Positions 4,963 to 12,169 of a stretch of 14,232 nt of DNA are shown here, one piece after another. Under the pieces are notes generated by a model. It was not told where the DNA came from, did no database searches, and was given only the letters and a program-made list of their open reading frames with translations. A program made the translations under genes and the position numbers. The stretch covers positions 1 through 14,232 of the forward strand of contig JACVQG010000021.1 of assembly GCA_015661045.1 (NCBI GenBank). Direction: 5' to 3'. This DNA comes from Dehalococcoidia bacterium (GTDB lineage Bacteria > Chloroflexota > Dehalococcoidia > JACVQG01). The stretch's first letter is position 1. Each line of letters begins with the position of its first letter.

Positions 4963-6078
4963 ATGAACGATACAAAATACTGGGTAGGCTTTAATTTAAT
5001 CCCCGGCATCGGCAGGGTGCGGTTCTCTCTCCTGGAGAAGCACTTTGGCGAGATGGCTTCTGCATGGCATGCTCCGGCACCGGAGCTAAAGGCCGCCGGC
5101 CTGGAGTCAAAAATTACTCAGGCTATAATCGATCACCGCCCCCGGATTTCCCCTGATGAAGAGATGGAGAAACTGGAACGACTCCATATAAAAGCCCTGA
5201 CCTGGAAGGACAAAACCTATCCACCTCGGCTTAAGGAAATCTATGATCTACCGCCTGTCCTCTATGTCCGCGGCTCTCTCCTGCCCGACGATGAATGGGC
5301 GGTAGCCGTAGTGGGCACACGCCGTTCAACTATTTATGGCCGCCAGGTAACTGAAGATTTCGTAACCGACCTGGCCCGGCATAAGATTACTATCGTTAGC
5401 GGTCTGGCCCGTGGGATAGACACCGTGGCTCACCGGGCAGCATTGGAGGCCGGGGGCCGCACCATAGCTATTCTGGCCTGCGGGCTGGACCTTGTCTATC
5501 CGCCGGAGAATGCCCAGCTTTCCAGGGATATAATGGAGCACGGCGCGCTCGTGAGTGAGCAACCTCTGGGTGTGCCGCCACGCGCCGATTATTTCCCCCG
5601 AAGGAACCGCATTATGAGCGGTATGAGCCTGGGCACGTTGGTGGTAGAAGCGGGAGAGACCAGCGGCGCTCTAATTACTGCCCGTTTAGCCAATGAACAG
5701 AACCGTGAGGTTTTCGCCGTGCCGGGCAGCATCCTGTCACCCAATAGCCAGGGCACCAACTATCTTATCCAGGAGGGGGCCAAGCTGGTGCGCAATTACC
5801 AGGACATCCTGGAGGAATTGAACCTATCGATGGCTGCCCAGCAGTTGGAGATGAAGGAGCTACTACCGCCGACGGATACTGAGTCCCAACTGCTTCGAAA
5901 ACTCTCGACGGAACCCGTGCATGTGGATGAAGTATGCCGCACCAGCGGCCTTCCTGTATCCCTGGTAAGTAGTACCCTCGCCATGATGGAGCTTAAAGGG
6001 ATGGTAAGACAGGTGGGAGGCATGAACTATATCCTGGCCAAAGAGGCCAGAGAAGAATACCGAGTAAAGGTGAAATAG
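4963..6078 (+). CDS. dprA: DNA processing protein DprA (DNA-protecting protein)
   Basis: This 371-residue protein is a full-length DprA. Residues about 8-30 (VGFNLIPGIGRVRFSLLEKH) form a helix-hairpin-helix-like N-terminal part. The Rossmann-like core carries AVVGTRRSTIYG (115-126), IVSGLARGIDTVAHRAAL (144-161), ACGLDLVYP (172-180), YFPRRNRIMSGMS (210-222) and VVEAGETSGALITA (227-240). A C-terminal winged-helix domain (about 305-360) follows. DprA binds incoming single-stranded DNA and loads RecA during natural transformation; it is widespread also in bacteria not known to be competent. The start at 4963 lies 36 nt after the tRNA-Ser(GGA) end and has no clear Shine-Dalgarno sequence. It ends 8 nt before topA, so the two are probably one operon. 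Confidence 0.95.
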   Translation: MNDTKYWVGFNLIPGIGRVRFSLLEKHFGEMASAWHAPAPELKAAGLESKITQAIIDHRPRISPDEEMEKLERLHIKALTWKDKTYPPRLKEIYDLPPVLYVRGSLLPDDEWAVAVVGTRRSTIYGRQVTEDFVTDLARHKITIVSGLARGIDTVAHRAALEAGGRTIAILACGLDLVYPPENAQLSRDIMEHGALVSEQPLGVPPRADYFPRRNRIMSGMSLGTLVVEAGETSGALITARLANEQNREVFAVPGSILSPNSQGTNYLIQEGAKLVRNYQDILEELNLSMAAQQLEMKELLPPTDTESQLLRKLSTEPVHVDEVCRTSGLPVSLVSSTLAMMELKGMVRQVGGMNYILAKEAREEYRVKVK

Positions 6079-6086
6079 GTTTAAAT

Positions 6087-8483
6087 ATGTCCAAAAAACT
6101 GGTTATCGTTGAGTCCCCGGCCAAGGCTAGAACCCTGAGCCGGTTCCTGGGCTCTGACTATACTATAAAAGCCTCCCTGGGCCATATCAGGGACCTCCCA
6201 CGCAGCCAGCTTGGTGTGGATGTGGAGAAGGGCTTCGAGCCGAAGTATGTCGTGCCCCGCACCAAATCGGCGGTGGCCAAGGAGCTTAAAGAAGCGGCCC
6301 GCAAAGCCACCTCTTTATACCTGGCAACAGACCCTGACCGCGAAGGAGAAGCCATCTCCTGGCATTTGATGGAGGTTATAAAACCAGACGGGCTTTCCAT
6401 CCATCGCGTGGTTTTCCATGAGATAACTCCCGAAGCAGTAAAAGAGGCTTTCAAGCATCCCCGTACTATAGACATGAACCTGGTGGACGCCCAGCAGGCC
6501 CGCCGTATCCTGGACCGACTGGTTGGCTATAAAATAAGCCCCTTACTGTGGAAAAAAATTCAGCGGGGGCTTTCGGCCGGTCGAGTGCAATCGGTGACCC
6601 TGAAAATGGTGGTTGACAGGGAGCGGGAAATCGAGAGCTTTGTCCCTGTGGAATACTGGAGCATAGACGCCGAGATAGCCAAGCCTGGCGCTCCCAAAGA
6701 TAAATTCAAGGCTGGACTGGTAGGCATGGCCGACCATAAAAAGAAACTGGAAATCCACAACCAGGCTGAGTCGGATAAGCTGGTGGCAGCCCTTCAAGGT
6801 TCGGCTTACGCCGTAGCCAAGGTAACCAATAAAGAGCAATCCCGTTCGCCATCTCCACCATTTATCACCAGCACCATGCAACAGGAAGCGGGGCGGAAGC
6901 TGGGTTTCGCTGCCGAAAGAACGATGTCCATTGCCCAGCAGCTATACGAAGGTTTGGCTATAGGTAAAGAGGGTGCGGTAGGTCTAATCACTTACATGCG
7001 CACCGACTCCACAACAGTAGCGACTTCCGCCCTGGAAGAGACTCGGGAGTATATCAAAGAAAAATACGGCGCTGATTATCTTCCCCCTCACCACCGCCAG
7101 TTCGTTCGCAAGGTAAAAGGGGCGCAGGAGGCCCATGAAGCTATCCGTCCTACCCGTATCCACCGGCTACCTGAAGACATCAAAGCATCCCTTAATCGTG
7201 ACCAGTTCCGCCTCTACGACCTTATCTGGAAGCGGATGGTAGCCAGTCAGATGGCGGCGGCCCGCTTTTATAACACATCCGTGGACATTCATGCCAAAAG
7301 CAATAAACCAGTCGCAACTTACCTCCTCCGGGCCACTGCTTCCACGCTAAAATTCCCCGGCTTCCTGACACTTTACTCCGAGAGCCGGGACGAAGAAGAC
7401 CCCGCCAAATCATCTCTTCCTGAGTTAAATGCTGCCGATAAACTCCAATTATTAGGCCTTTTACCAGAGCAGCACTTTACTCAGCCTCCTGCACGTTACT
7501 CTGAAGCTACCTTGATAAAAGCCCTGGAGGAGAACGGTATCGGCCGCCCCAGCACCTATGCGCCCATCCTGTCTATCCTCAAGGAACGCCAATATGTGTT
7601 GAAAGAGGACGGCCGCTTCAAACCGGAGAAAATAGGTTTTACTGTCTCCGACCTGCTGGCCCAGCATTTCCCCGATATTGTAGATGTGGGTTTTACTGCT
7701 TCTATGGAGGTCAAATTAGATGAGATTGCCCGAGGTGAACAGGAGTGGCGGCCAGTATTGGAGGAATTCTATAAACCTTTTGATGATAGACTATCCAAAG
7801 CCACTGAAACCATAGAGAAAGTGCCGGACGAAGAAGTCGGTGAAGCCTGTCCTCAATGCGGTAAGCCCCTGGTAATAAAGTCAGGGCGGCATGGAAAGTT
7901 TATAGCGTGTCCCGGCTATCCGGAATGCAAATACACCAGGCCATTGCCCGGGAGCGAAGAAGAGGAAACCGATAAGATTGAGGAAGCCTGCCCGGAGTGC
8001 AGCAAACCGCTGGCAATCAGAGCGGGACGGCATGGAAAGTTTGTCGCCTGCACCGGCTATCCGGAATGCAAGTATACCCGGCCTCTAGCTGGGAAAAATG
8101 AAACGGAACCTGAAAAAATAGAGGAACCCTGCCCGGAGTGCGGTAAGCCATTAGTATACAAAGCGGGGCGATTTGGCAAATTTATCGCCTGTAGCGGTTA
8201 TCCTGGCTGCAAGTATTCCCGCCCTATATTAAAGAAGGTTGGTGTAGCCTGTCCCGAGTGTGGCGGTGACCTCGTGCAGAGGCGCGCCAAAGGCAAACGC
8301 TCGTTCTATGGCTGCGCCAACTATCCGAAATGCAAATTTATCACCAATCAACGGCCGTTAACTCAGCCTTGCTCTGCCTGCGGCGGTATTTTAGTATATC
8401 AAAGCAAAACCCAGGCCAAGTGCCTCAAGTGCGGCCATACCGAAGCCCTGGCGGAAAAAGCAGAAGCAGTAGCAGTAGGATAG
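6087..8483 (+). CDS. topA: DNA topoisomerase I (type IA), five C-terminal zinc ribbons
   Basis: The 798-residue enzyme relaxes negative supercoils by cutting one strand through a 5'-phosphotyrosine. The TOPRIM domain has VIVESPAKA (Glu9) and TDPDREGEA (Asp82, Asp84, Glu86). The active-site tyrosine is Tyr303 in GLITYMRTDST. Other landmarks are LSAGRVQSV (162-170), AHEAIRPTR and NGIGRPSTYAPI. The C-terminus carries five four-Cys zinc ribbons beginning near Cys588, Cys635, Cys682, Cys722 and Cys762. The first three are near-identical repeats of CPxCxKPL ... GRxGKFIACxGYPxCKYTRP; the last two are more divergent. The start ATG follows AGG at 7 nt and lies 8 nt after the dprA stop. Length is in the usual range. 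All catalytic residues are present. Confidence 0.97.
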   Translation: MSKKLVIVESPAKARTLSRFLGSDYTIKASLGHIRDLPRSQLGVDVEKGFEPKYVVPRTKSAVAKELKEAARKATSLYLATDPDREGEAISWHLMEVIKPDGLSIHRVVFHEITPEAVKEAFKHPRTIDMNLVDAQQARRILDRLVGYKISPLLWKKIQRGLSAGRVQSVTLKMVVDREREIESFVPVEYWSIDAEIAKPGAPKDKFKAGLVGMADHKKKLEIHNQAESDKLVAALQGSAYAVAKVTNKEQSRSPSPPFITSTMQQEAGRKLGFAAERTMSIAQQLYEGLAIGKEGAVGLITYMRTDSTTVATSALEETREYIKEKYGADYLPPHHRQFVRKVKGAQEAHEAIRPTRIHRLPEDIKASLNRDQFRLYDLIWKRMVASQMAAARFYNTSVDIHAKSNKPVATYLLRATASTLKFPGFLTLYSESRDEEDPAKSSLPELNAADKLQLLGLLPEQHFTQPPARYSEATLIKALEENGIGRPSTYAPILSILKERQYVLKEDGRFKPEKIGFTVSDLLAQHFPDIVDVGFTASMEVKLDEIARGEQEWRPVLEEFYKPFDDRLSKATETIEKVPDEEVGEACPQCGKPLVIKSGRHGKFIACPGYPECKYTRPLPGSEEEETDKIEEACPECSKPLAIRAGRHGKFVACTGYPECKYTRPLAGKNETEPEKIEEPCPECGKPLVYKAGRFGKFIACSGYPGCKYSRPILKKVGVACPECGGDLVQRRAKGKRSFYGCANYPKCKFITNQRPLTQPCSACGGILVYQSKTQAKCLKCGHTEALAEKAEAVAVG

Positions 8484-8499
8484 GGACGGAATCTCCCGC

Positions 8500-8513
8500 C
8501 CCGATGCATCGGG
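8500..8513. repeat. Palindrome with GATGCATC core after topA
   Basis: CCCGATGCATCGGG is a perfect 14-bp palindrome starting 17 bp after the topA stop. The core GATGCATC is shared with the palindrome at 12980-12999 and nearly with the one at 1902-1919, which suggests a family of short intergenic repeats. Confidence 0.55.
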
Positions 8514-8560
8514 ACCATGAAGGATGAAAATAGGTTGGATTATTCTTTTGCGGCCGGGGT

Positions 8561-8606
8561 AAATCCCTCTACGCTCCCTTTCGTAAAGGGAGCGTAGAGG
8601 GATTTT
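8561..8606 (+). terminator. Perfect 21-bp hairpin downstream of topA
   Basis: Positions 8561-8581 and 8585-8605 are exact reverse complements around a 3-nt loop (CGT). The stem ends in AAA/TTT and is followed by a short T run (to 8606). It lies between topA and the VKOR gene, so it may end the dprA-topA transcript. The perfect arms also resemble palindromic intergenic repeats that occur in many copies in some genomes. Confidence 0.65.
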
Positions 8607-8683
8607 AGTCATCCTCCATACTAACTCTTATCTTTATTTTCGGGGGAATAGTCCGTAATAACCGCTTCAGGTAAAAAACAAAC

Positions 8684-9547
8684 ATGTCTAAAAAGAAAAG
8701 AAAACTCCGTCAACAGCAACCGGTCCCGGTTCAAATCCATAACCCGAAGAGGGGGCTGGTCCTTAACCGGGCAGTGATAGGCATGGCTATTGCCGGACTG
8801 GCTGTTTCAGGCTATTTAGCCTACCTTCAGTTTAGCAGCGCGAATGCCGCTTTCTGCGCCGAGGGATCGGGGTGTGACATTGTCAGGGACAGCATCCATT
8901 CCCGCCTATTTGGCGTCCCGATAGCCCTCCTGGGTGTTCTGGGATATGCAGCTATTCTGGCAATCAGCCTGTGGCCGATAAAAGCAGCCTCCAAACGTTT
9001 GCCGTTACTCCTGATGGGCCTGGCAGGTTTCACCTTTTCTGCCTACCTTACCTACCTGGAGCTGGCGGTTATCAAAGCGGTATGCCCCTACTGCATAGTA
9101 TCCGCTTTGTTAATAACAGGAATACTGGTTGTTTCGCTCCTTCAAAAACCCCTGGCGCCCGGCCTTTCAAATAAGCGCGTTGCCCTTTTCGCCGGAATTG
9201 TCGTGGTTTTAGTGTTTATTGTCCCCTTTCTGGCCCAGCGGCCCACAGATCAAAACGCAGCCCAGACAGATTTCCAGACCAGGCTGGCCAAGCACCTGAC
9301 CGCCCAGGGCGCTGTTTTGTACGGGGCTTACTGGTGTCCGCATTGTAACAACCAGAAAGAACTCTTTGGCAAAGCTTCTTCACTTGTGAATTATGTCGAG
9401 TGCGACGCTAGAGGGCAAAACCCCAACGTGCAACTATGTAAGGATAAAGGGATTAAGCTTTACCCCACATGGGAGATCAAGGGTACACGATATGAGGGTG
9501 TTATTACCTTAGATGAGCTTGCAAAGCTCTCAGGGTTCGCACAGTAG
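8684..9547 (+). CDS. Vitamin K epoxide reductase (VKOR)-thioredoxin fusion
   Basis: The 287-residue membrane protein joins a VKOR domain to a C-terminal thioredoxin-like domain. A basic N-terminus (2-29) precedes the first membrane helix (30-50). The VKOR part has Cys58 and Cys64 in the loop AFCAEGSGC, the conserved Ser73 before FGVPIALLG, further helices at about 78-97 and 106-125, and the active-site CPYC (Cys134/Cys137). A last helix (about 165-184) leads to a thioredoxin-like domain with WCPHC (Cys218/Cys221) and extra Cys240 and Cys252. Such proteins reoxidise a thioredoxin-like partner using quinone and so make disulfides in exported proteins. The layout puts the Trx domain outside. Codon 1 at 8684 lacks a strong ribosome-binding site. 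It is preceded by a hairpin and followed by the mutase gene after 45 bp. Confidence 0.92.
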   Translation: MSKKKRKLRQQQPVPVQIHNPKRGLVLNRAVIGMAIAGLAVSGYLAYLQFSSANAAFCAEGSGCDIVRDSIHSRLFGVPIALLGVLGYAAILAISLWPIKAASKRLPLLLMGLAGFTFSAYLTYLELAVIKAVCPYCIVSALLITGILVVSLLQKPLAPGLSNKRVALFAGIVVVLVFIVPFLAQRPTDQNAAQTDFQTRLAKHLTAQGAVLYGAYWCPHCNNQKELFGKASSLVNYVECDARGQNPNVQLCKDKGIKLYPTWEIKGTRYEGVITLDELAKLSGFAQ

Positions 9548-9592
9548 CTTGGCGAAATGGGAACCTGTTTTTACAGCCAAAGGTAGCGCAGC

Positions 9593-10630
9593 ATGAACAA
9601 GCCTAACAAGGACCTCACCACCCCCTCAGGCATTCCTATCAAGCCTGTCTATACCGGAGCGGATACCGTCGGGATAGACAGCGACAGGGATCTCGGCCTG
9701 CCCGGGAAACCTCCATATACCAGGGGCATCTATCCCAATATGTACCGGGGTAAGCTATGGACTATCCGCCAGTTCTCCGGTTTTGGTACGCCTGAGGAGA
9801 CCAATCAGCGTTACAAGATGGAATATGGCCTGGGGCAAACCGGTTTCTCTATCGCCTTTGACGCCCCCACCGAAAGCGGACTTGACCCCGACGATCCCCG
9901 TGTAGAGGGCGATGTGGGGATGGGGGGAGTGCCGGTCTCCTCACTCCAGGATATGGAGATAATGTTCGAGGGGCTGCCTATCGATAGAGTAAGCACTGCC
10001 GTTGTAGCCTCACCGTGGACAGCCTGCGCCCTATCAGCTATGTACTTTGCCATGGCCGTGAAACGGGGCATCCCGCTGCAGCAACTTGACGGCACCACCC
10101 AGAATGACCTTTTACTTTTTACCGGATGCTGTAAGCTCACTGATATTATCTCACCCGGCAAGATGCTCCGGCTATGCGTGGATGTCGTGGAATGGTGTGC
10201 CCGGAACACACCGCGCTGGCACCCGGTCAGCTTCGCCTCCTATAACTACAGGGAGAACGCTATCACCGCCCCCCAGGAACTTGGCCTGCTCTTTGCTAAC
10301 GCTGTTGCTTACATCGACGAGGAGCTTGGGCGACACCGCCTGGGTATAGATGATTTTGCCCCTACCATTTCATTTCATCTGGCATCCCACAACGACATCC
10401 TGGAGGAAGTGGCCAAATTTAGAGCGGCCCGCCGTATGTGGTACAAACTGATAACTGAACGCTACCAGGCTAAGAACCCCCGTTCAGCCCTGTTCCGCTT
10501 TCATGTTCAGACCTCCGGCTCTACCCATACCTACCAGCAACCGTTTAATAACATCGTCCGCATAGCTTATCAGACACTGGCGGCGGCCCTGGGTGGCGCC
10601 CAATCCATCCACGCCTGTTCTTATGCATAG
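9593..10630 (+). pseudogene. Acyl-CoA (methylmalonyl-CoA) mutase large subunit, 5' part, frameshifted
   Basis: Residues 1-344 are the catalytic TIM-barrel part of the B12-dependent mutase family: MYRGKLWTIRQFSGFGTPEETNQRYK (50-75), GQTGFSIAFDAPTESG (81-96), GGVPVSSLQDMEI (111-123), RFHVQTSGSTHTYQQPFNNI (302-321). The enzyme rearranges methylmalonyl-CoA and succinyl-CoA or a similar acyl-CoA pair and works with the separate B12 subunit at 11470-11868. The ATG at 9593 has AAAGG 9 nt upstream. An exact 65-bp duplication (10560-10624, 10625-10689) shifts the frame, and TAG at 10628-10630 ends translation; removing one copy joins this part to 10690-11265 as a 535-residue protein, normal for a split large subunit. 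Active-site positions: Tyr51 and Arg193 align with Tyr89 and Arg207 of characterised mutases, but Asn218 replaces His244, and the TYxFP-type segment is replaced by CCKLTDIISP, so the substrate may differ. Confidence 0.85.
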
Positions 10631-10689
10631 CTTATCAGACACTGGCGGCGGCCCTGGGTGGCGCCCAATCCATCCACGCCTGTTCTTAT
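10560..10689 (+). repeat. Exact 65-bp tandem duplication inside the mutase gene
   Basis: Positions 10560-10624 and 10625-10689 are identical (unit GCATAGCTTATC ... CTGTTCTTAT). The unit is 65 bp, not a multiple of three, so the second copy causes the frameshift and the stop at 10628-10630. Identity of the copies points to a very recent event or to an assembly error. Confidence 0.95.
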
Positions 10690-11265
10690 GACGAAGCCAT
10701 CTGTCTACCTACCGACCAGAGCATCCTGCTATCTATCAGGACCCAACAGATAGCCCAACTGGAAAGCGGGGTGGTCAACGTAGCCGACCCTCTCGGTGGC
10801 AGCTACTATGTGGAGTCCCTCACTAACGAAGTGGAAAAGCGTTCCTGGGAATATATGAACACAGTGGAGAAACAGGGGGGACTGGTGACCGCTCTGGAAT
10901 CGGGGTGGGTACACCGGGAGTTCCAGAAGGCGATGATGGAGCACGAAACGAAATTGGCCAACGGTAAGACACCAGTCGTCGGAGTGAATGTTTATACTAT
11001 GGAGGAGGAACCCTTTAAAGTACCCCTCTTCCGACCCAATCCCAATGCTGTTGACTTACAACAGGCCAAGCTGGAACGGCTAAAGGGCCAGCGAGATAAC
11101 TCAGAGGTCGCCTCCGCATTGGAAGAAGTTCGCGAATTAACAGTACGGGGCGAGAATGTGATGCCGGGGGTCATGCGGGCGGTAAAAGCCTATGCTACAC
11201 TGGGAGAGATCCAGGGGGTATGGCGGAAACTCTACCCCCTGTGGCGCATGCCAATTGGGATATGA
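10690..11265 (+). pseudogene. Acyl-CoA (methylmalonyl-CoA) mutase large subunit, 3' part
   Basis: This is the rest of the large subunit, read from the second copy of the 65-bp repeat onward: DEAICLPTDQSILLSIRTQQ, VADPLGGSYYVESLTNEVEK, and ending LYPLWRMPIGI. These match the family's conserved C-terminal half of the barrel and linker. The first in-frame start codon is a GTG at 10771 with no good ribosome-binding site, so separate translation is unlikely to give an active protein. The final 30 bp are repeated at 11401-11430. With the upstream part and the B12-binding subunit it would form the complete mutase. Confidence 0.82.
11235..11264 (+). repeat. 3' end of mutase large subunit gene, first copy of a 30-bp repeat
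   Basis: CCCCCTGTGGCGCATGCC and following bases are repeated at 11401-11430 (27 of 30 identical, offset 166 bp). Read in the mutase frame both copies encode PLWRMPIGI and a stop; the three differences are synonymous (CTG/CTA, CCA/CCG) or stop to stop (TGA/TAA). Confidence 0.8.
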
Positions 11266-11367
11266 GAGGTGGGAGACAACAGTAGGGGCAAGGGGCCTGA
11301 AGCAAGAAAGAACCCGTATGGCATCCTGCTGAGTTGCTGAGGTCAGCGTAGGGACAGGTCCCGGATG

Positions 11368-11387
11368 CCCCAGGCTTCAGCCTGGGG
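11368..11387. repeat. Palindromic repeat CCCCAGGCT-TC-AGCCTGGGG
   Basis: A 9-bp perfect inverted repeat around TC, flanked by ATG on the left and GTAC on the right. The same flanks and layout occur at 12062-12088 and, inverted, at 12021-12046. It sits in the segment between the two copies of the mutase 3' end. Confidence 0.7.
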
Positions 11388-11400
11388 TACAAAATAAGGC

Positions 11401-11430
11401 CCCCCTATGGCGCATGCCGATTGGGATATA
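11401..11430 (+). repeat. Second copy of the mutase large-subunit 3' end
   Basis: It encodes PLWRMPIGI and a TAA stop in one frame but has no large-subunit gene in front of it. The alternative frame opens with ATG at 11407, the upstream start candidate for the B12 subunit, which therefore lies in duplicated DNA. Confidence 0.8.
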
Positions 11431-11469
11431 AAAACAAGAATCAAGAGGCAGGAGGCCAGAAGCAAGATA

Positions 11470-11868
11470 GTGCCTAAACGTATCAAGGTCCTTATGACCA
11501 AACCCGGCATTGACGGCCACTGGCGGGGGGCAATTGTAGTTAGCACGGCCCTGCGGGATGCCGGCATGGAGATTATTTTCGCCGGCAACCAGACGCCTTC
11601 GGAAATTGCTGAGTCTGCCTTGCAGGAGGACGTGGATGTGGTGGGGATTTCTATCCTGTCGGCAGGCCACATGCGACTGGTACCGGAGACAGTCCGTCTG
11701 CTTAAAGAGAAAGGTGTAAATGCTCTGGTTTTGGTCGGAGGTACCATCCCTCAAGAGGATATACCTCAGCTAAAAGCGATAGGGGTACACGAGGTGTTCG
11801 TGCCCGGCACAAGGTTAGATGATATCGTGCATTTTATACAGCAGAAGGTCGGAAAAGGCGCCTGTTAA
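11470..11868 (+). CDS. Acyl-CoA mutase small subunit, cobalamin-binding domain
   Basis: The 132-residue protein is a stand-alone B12-binding domain of the methylmalonyl-CoA-mutase type. The signature DxHxxG is present as IDGHWRGA (Asp15, His17 as lower axial cobalt ligand, Gly20), followed by GISILSAGHM (59-68) and VLVGGTIPQEDI (87-98) that line the nucleotide tail. It would pair with the large subunit encoded just upstream. The GTG at 11470 is preferred: it follows AGGAGG (14 nt upstream) and begins PKRIKVLMTKPG, the usual start of the domain. An in-frame ATG at 11407 would add 21 residues, but it has no ribosome-binding site and lies in the duplicated 3' end of the large-subunit gene. With its partner frameshifted, activity depends on whether the duplication is real. 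Confidence 0.9.
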   Translation: MPKRIKVLMTKPGIDGHWRGAIVVSTALRDAGMEIIFAGNQTPSEIAESALQEDVDVVGISILSAGHMRLVPETVRLLKEKGVNALVLVGGTIPQEDIPQLKAIGVHEVFVPGTRLDDIVHFIQQKVGKGAC

Positions 11869-11965
11869 TGTCACCCTGAACGAAGTGAAGGGTCTGGGGT
11901 GGAGGAGGAATCACATACGAAATGCCTCCCCACCCTGAGATTCTTCGCTACACTCCAGAATGACA
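11869..11965. repeat. Imperfect long inverted repeat (TGTCA ... TGACA)
   Basis: The arms TGTCACCCTGAACGAAGTGA and the matching right arm ending TTCGCTACACTCCAGAATGACA, plus inner GGTGGAGGAGG / CCTCCCCACC parts, form an imperfect hairpin of about 97 bp right after the B12 subunit stop. It resembles a widespread class of intergenic repeats with terminal TGTCA/TGACA; it may also stop transcription. Confidence 0.6.
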
Positions 11966-12020
11966 TTTGAGGCAAGCCTAAGTGATGGTAAAAGGGGTAT
12001 AATATTAACATTATCCAATT

Positions 12021-12088
12021 GTACCCAGGGCTTAAGCCCTGGGCATATGGTTTTTATGTCTATGCCCCAGACTGAAGTCTGGGGTACT
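12021..12088. repeat. Inverted pair of GTAC-flanked palindromes
   Basis: The first unit (12021-12046) has a perfect 20-bp palindrome CCCAGGGCTTAAGCCCTGGG; the second (12062-12088) has CCCCAGACT-GA-AGTCTGGGG. They face each other as GTAC...CAT and ATG...GTAC, giving a larger cruciform. The remaining sequence 11966-12169 has no gene; a TATAAT-like hexamer lies at 11998-12003 without a clear -35. Confidence 0.7.
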
Positions 12089-12169
12089 GTATAAACACCT
12101 AAGGTTTGTAGCATGATGTCCTTTAATCAAATACGAATGAAGCACAAAACGGATTAAGGATATTTTTAT

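Noticed and set aside
6158..7667. Several minus-strand reading frames opposite topA
   Set aside because: They lack domains and ribosome-binding sites and lie opposite a continuous topoisomerase frame with all catalytic motifs.
11407..11469. N-terminal extension of the B12-binding subunit from the ATG at 11407
   Set aside because: No ribosome-binding site, and the DNA is a duplicated piece of the large-subunit gene read in another frame. The GTG at 11470 begins at the normal domain start.
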